DNA of 12,509 bases from Bacillota bacterium (GTDB taxonomy: Bacteria > Bacillota > Proteinivoracia > UBA4975), in assembly GCA_012727415.1 (NCBI GenBank), contig JAAYHI010000143.1:1-12509 (forward strand), given 5' to 3'. The stretch's first letter is position 1, and every line of letters begins with the position of its first letter. A program made the position numbers and the translations under genes. A model generated the notes under the pieces. That model made no database searches and was not told where the DNA came from. It saw only the letters and a program-made list of their open reading frames with translations. Positions 11,906-12,509 of the stretch are shown one piece after another.

Positions 11906-12509
11906 TTACAGAATCTCCACATTGGCCCGGGGGACTGTTACTGTCCTGCCCTCATCCAGTTCAACTTCCACCACCCGCACCCTGGCCTCGCTTTCAATTC
12001 TCTGCAGCTCCACTGGCAGGGCTGTTACTTTTCCCAGCTTGCCAAACCAGGGGTTGCGAATAAGCCTGACCCTGCTGCCAATCTCCAGACCTGTGGCGGC
12101 AGTTTCTTGTACATTGCCCTTCCCCTCTCTGGGCACCACTATTTCCGGGCGCAGTACCCCCGCCCGTATCTGGGTGCTGCCGTTAATGGAAGCCTCCATG
12201 CCCTCCAGGGACTGCAGAAGGGCAAAGGTCTTTTCGGCCATGGACATTTCGCCAAAACCTTCCGTTACCACCACTGAAAGGGGAATATCCTCATGGCCGG
12301 TGATGGCCAGCCCAATCTCGTAGCCCAGGTAATCGCTGAGATCTTTGTCGAGAATGCCGCCACAGATAACCCCCCGAGCCCCGACCTGCTCTGCCCGCCT
12401 CAGGGCAGTTGCCGTCACCAGTGATCCCCCCACCAGGATACAGCCCCGATGTTGAGCTTTTATGTGGCGGGAGGTCAGCACCTCCCCGGGATTCTGCACT
12501 GCCATGGCC
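11906..12509 (-). CDS. KOW-domain protein of unknown function (5' end outside window)
   Basis: The C-terminal 201 or so residues of a longer protein; the frame is open to the right edge and the Met at 12505 has no ribosome binding site, so the true start lies outside. The first part contains QHRGCILVGG, GARGVICGGI (a glycine-rich strand-turn) and GLAITGHEDIPLSVVVTEGFGEMSMA, then NGSTQIRAGVLRPEIVVP. The last 60 residues, beginning LEIGSRVRLIRNPWFGKLGKVTALP, are a KOW-like beta domain of the kind found in ribosomal proteins and NusG, ending in a strand with VEVELDEGRTVTVPRANVEIL. I recall similar proteins without known function in Clostridia and Chloroflexota. It converges on the ABC operon and is unlikely to be co-regulated with it. 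Confidence 0.7.
   Translation of the reverse strand, partial: AMAVQNPGEVLTSRHIKAQHRGCILVGGSLVTATALRRAEQVGARGVICGGILDKDLSDYLGYEIGLAITGHEDIPLSVVVTEGFGEMSMAEKTFALLQSLEGMEASINGSTQIRAGVLRPEIVVPREGKGNVQETAATGLEIGSRVRLIRNPWFGKLGKVTALPVELQRIESEARVRVVEVELDEGRTVTVPRANVEIL

Noticed and set aside
1..12509. CRISPR arrays, tRNA or rRNA genes, phage or conjugation modules
   Set aside because: No regularly spaced repeats, tRNA cloverleaf, rRNA core sequence, integrase or transposase was seen on either strand.

Overview
The window looks like chromosomal DNA from a moderately GC-rich, low-oxygen-type member of the Bacillota (Clostridia-like). The signs are very strong GGAGG ribosome binding sites, several GTG and TTG starts, a SAM-I (S-box) riboswitch in front of metK, sigma-H-type promoters, the small paired proteins DUF1659/DUF2922, and a long-form ribosome hibernation factor. 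Nothing indicates a phage, plasmid or integrated island.

Layout. Positions 1-7626 are all transcribed leftward (minus strand). From right to left: SAM-I riboswitch and metK (7614-6269); a small membrane-anchored protein with a degenerate glycosyltransferase-like domain (6201-5746, strong terminator); the DUF1659/DUF2922 pair (5551-5070, terminator); a ComK-like candidate competence regulator followed by comFC (4952-3726); a 194-nt structured RNA candidate (3675-3482) matching the genomic setting of the raiA RNA motif; a cold-shock protein with its own promoter and terminator (3390-3193); hpf/raiA with a near-perfect sigma-H promoter (3088-2570, terminator); and a tightly packed folC-like / pspC / pspC / mobA operon (2497 to the left edge, mobA cut by the window). 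Rightward genes (plus strand) are a ROK-family sugar kinase with a second sigma-H-like promoter (7761-8687), a DUF1648 membrane protein closed by a strong terminator (8759-9272), and a three-gene ABC-2 exporter (9302-11854). A leftward gene for a KOW-domain protein of unknown function (11906 to the right edge) converges on the exporter.

How it fits together. The centre of the window (about 2570-4952) groups stationary-phase and competence functions: a ComK-like protein, ComFC, a structured RNA, a cold-shock protein and the ribosome hibernation factor, with sigma-H control visible for hpf. The most interesting element is the unannotated 194-nt RNA between comFC and csp/hpf. A 13-bp identical motif (GGGGACGGTTCTG) occurs in two separate intergenic regions and looks like a REP-type dispersed repeat. 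Assignments come from reading motifs by eye; no database search was possible.
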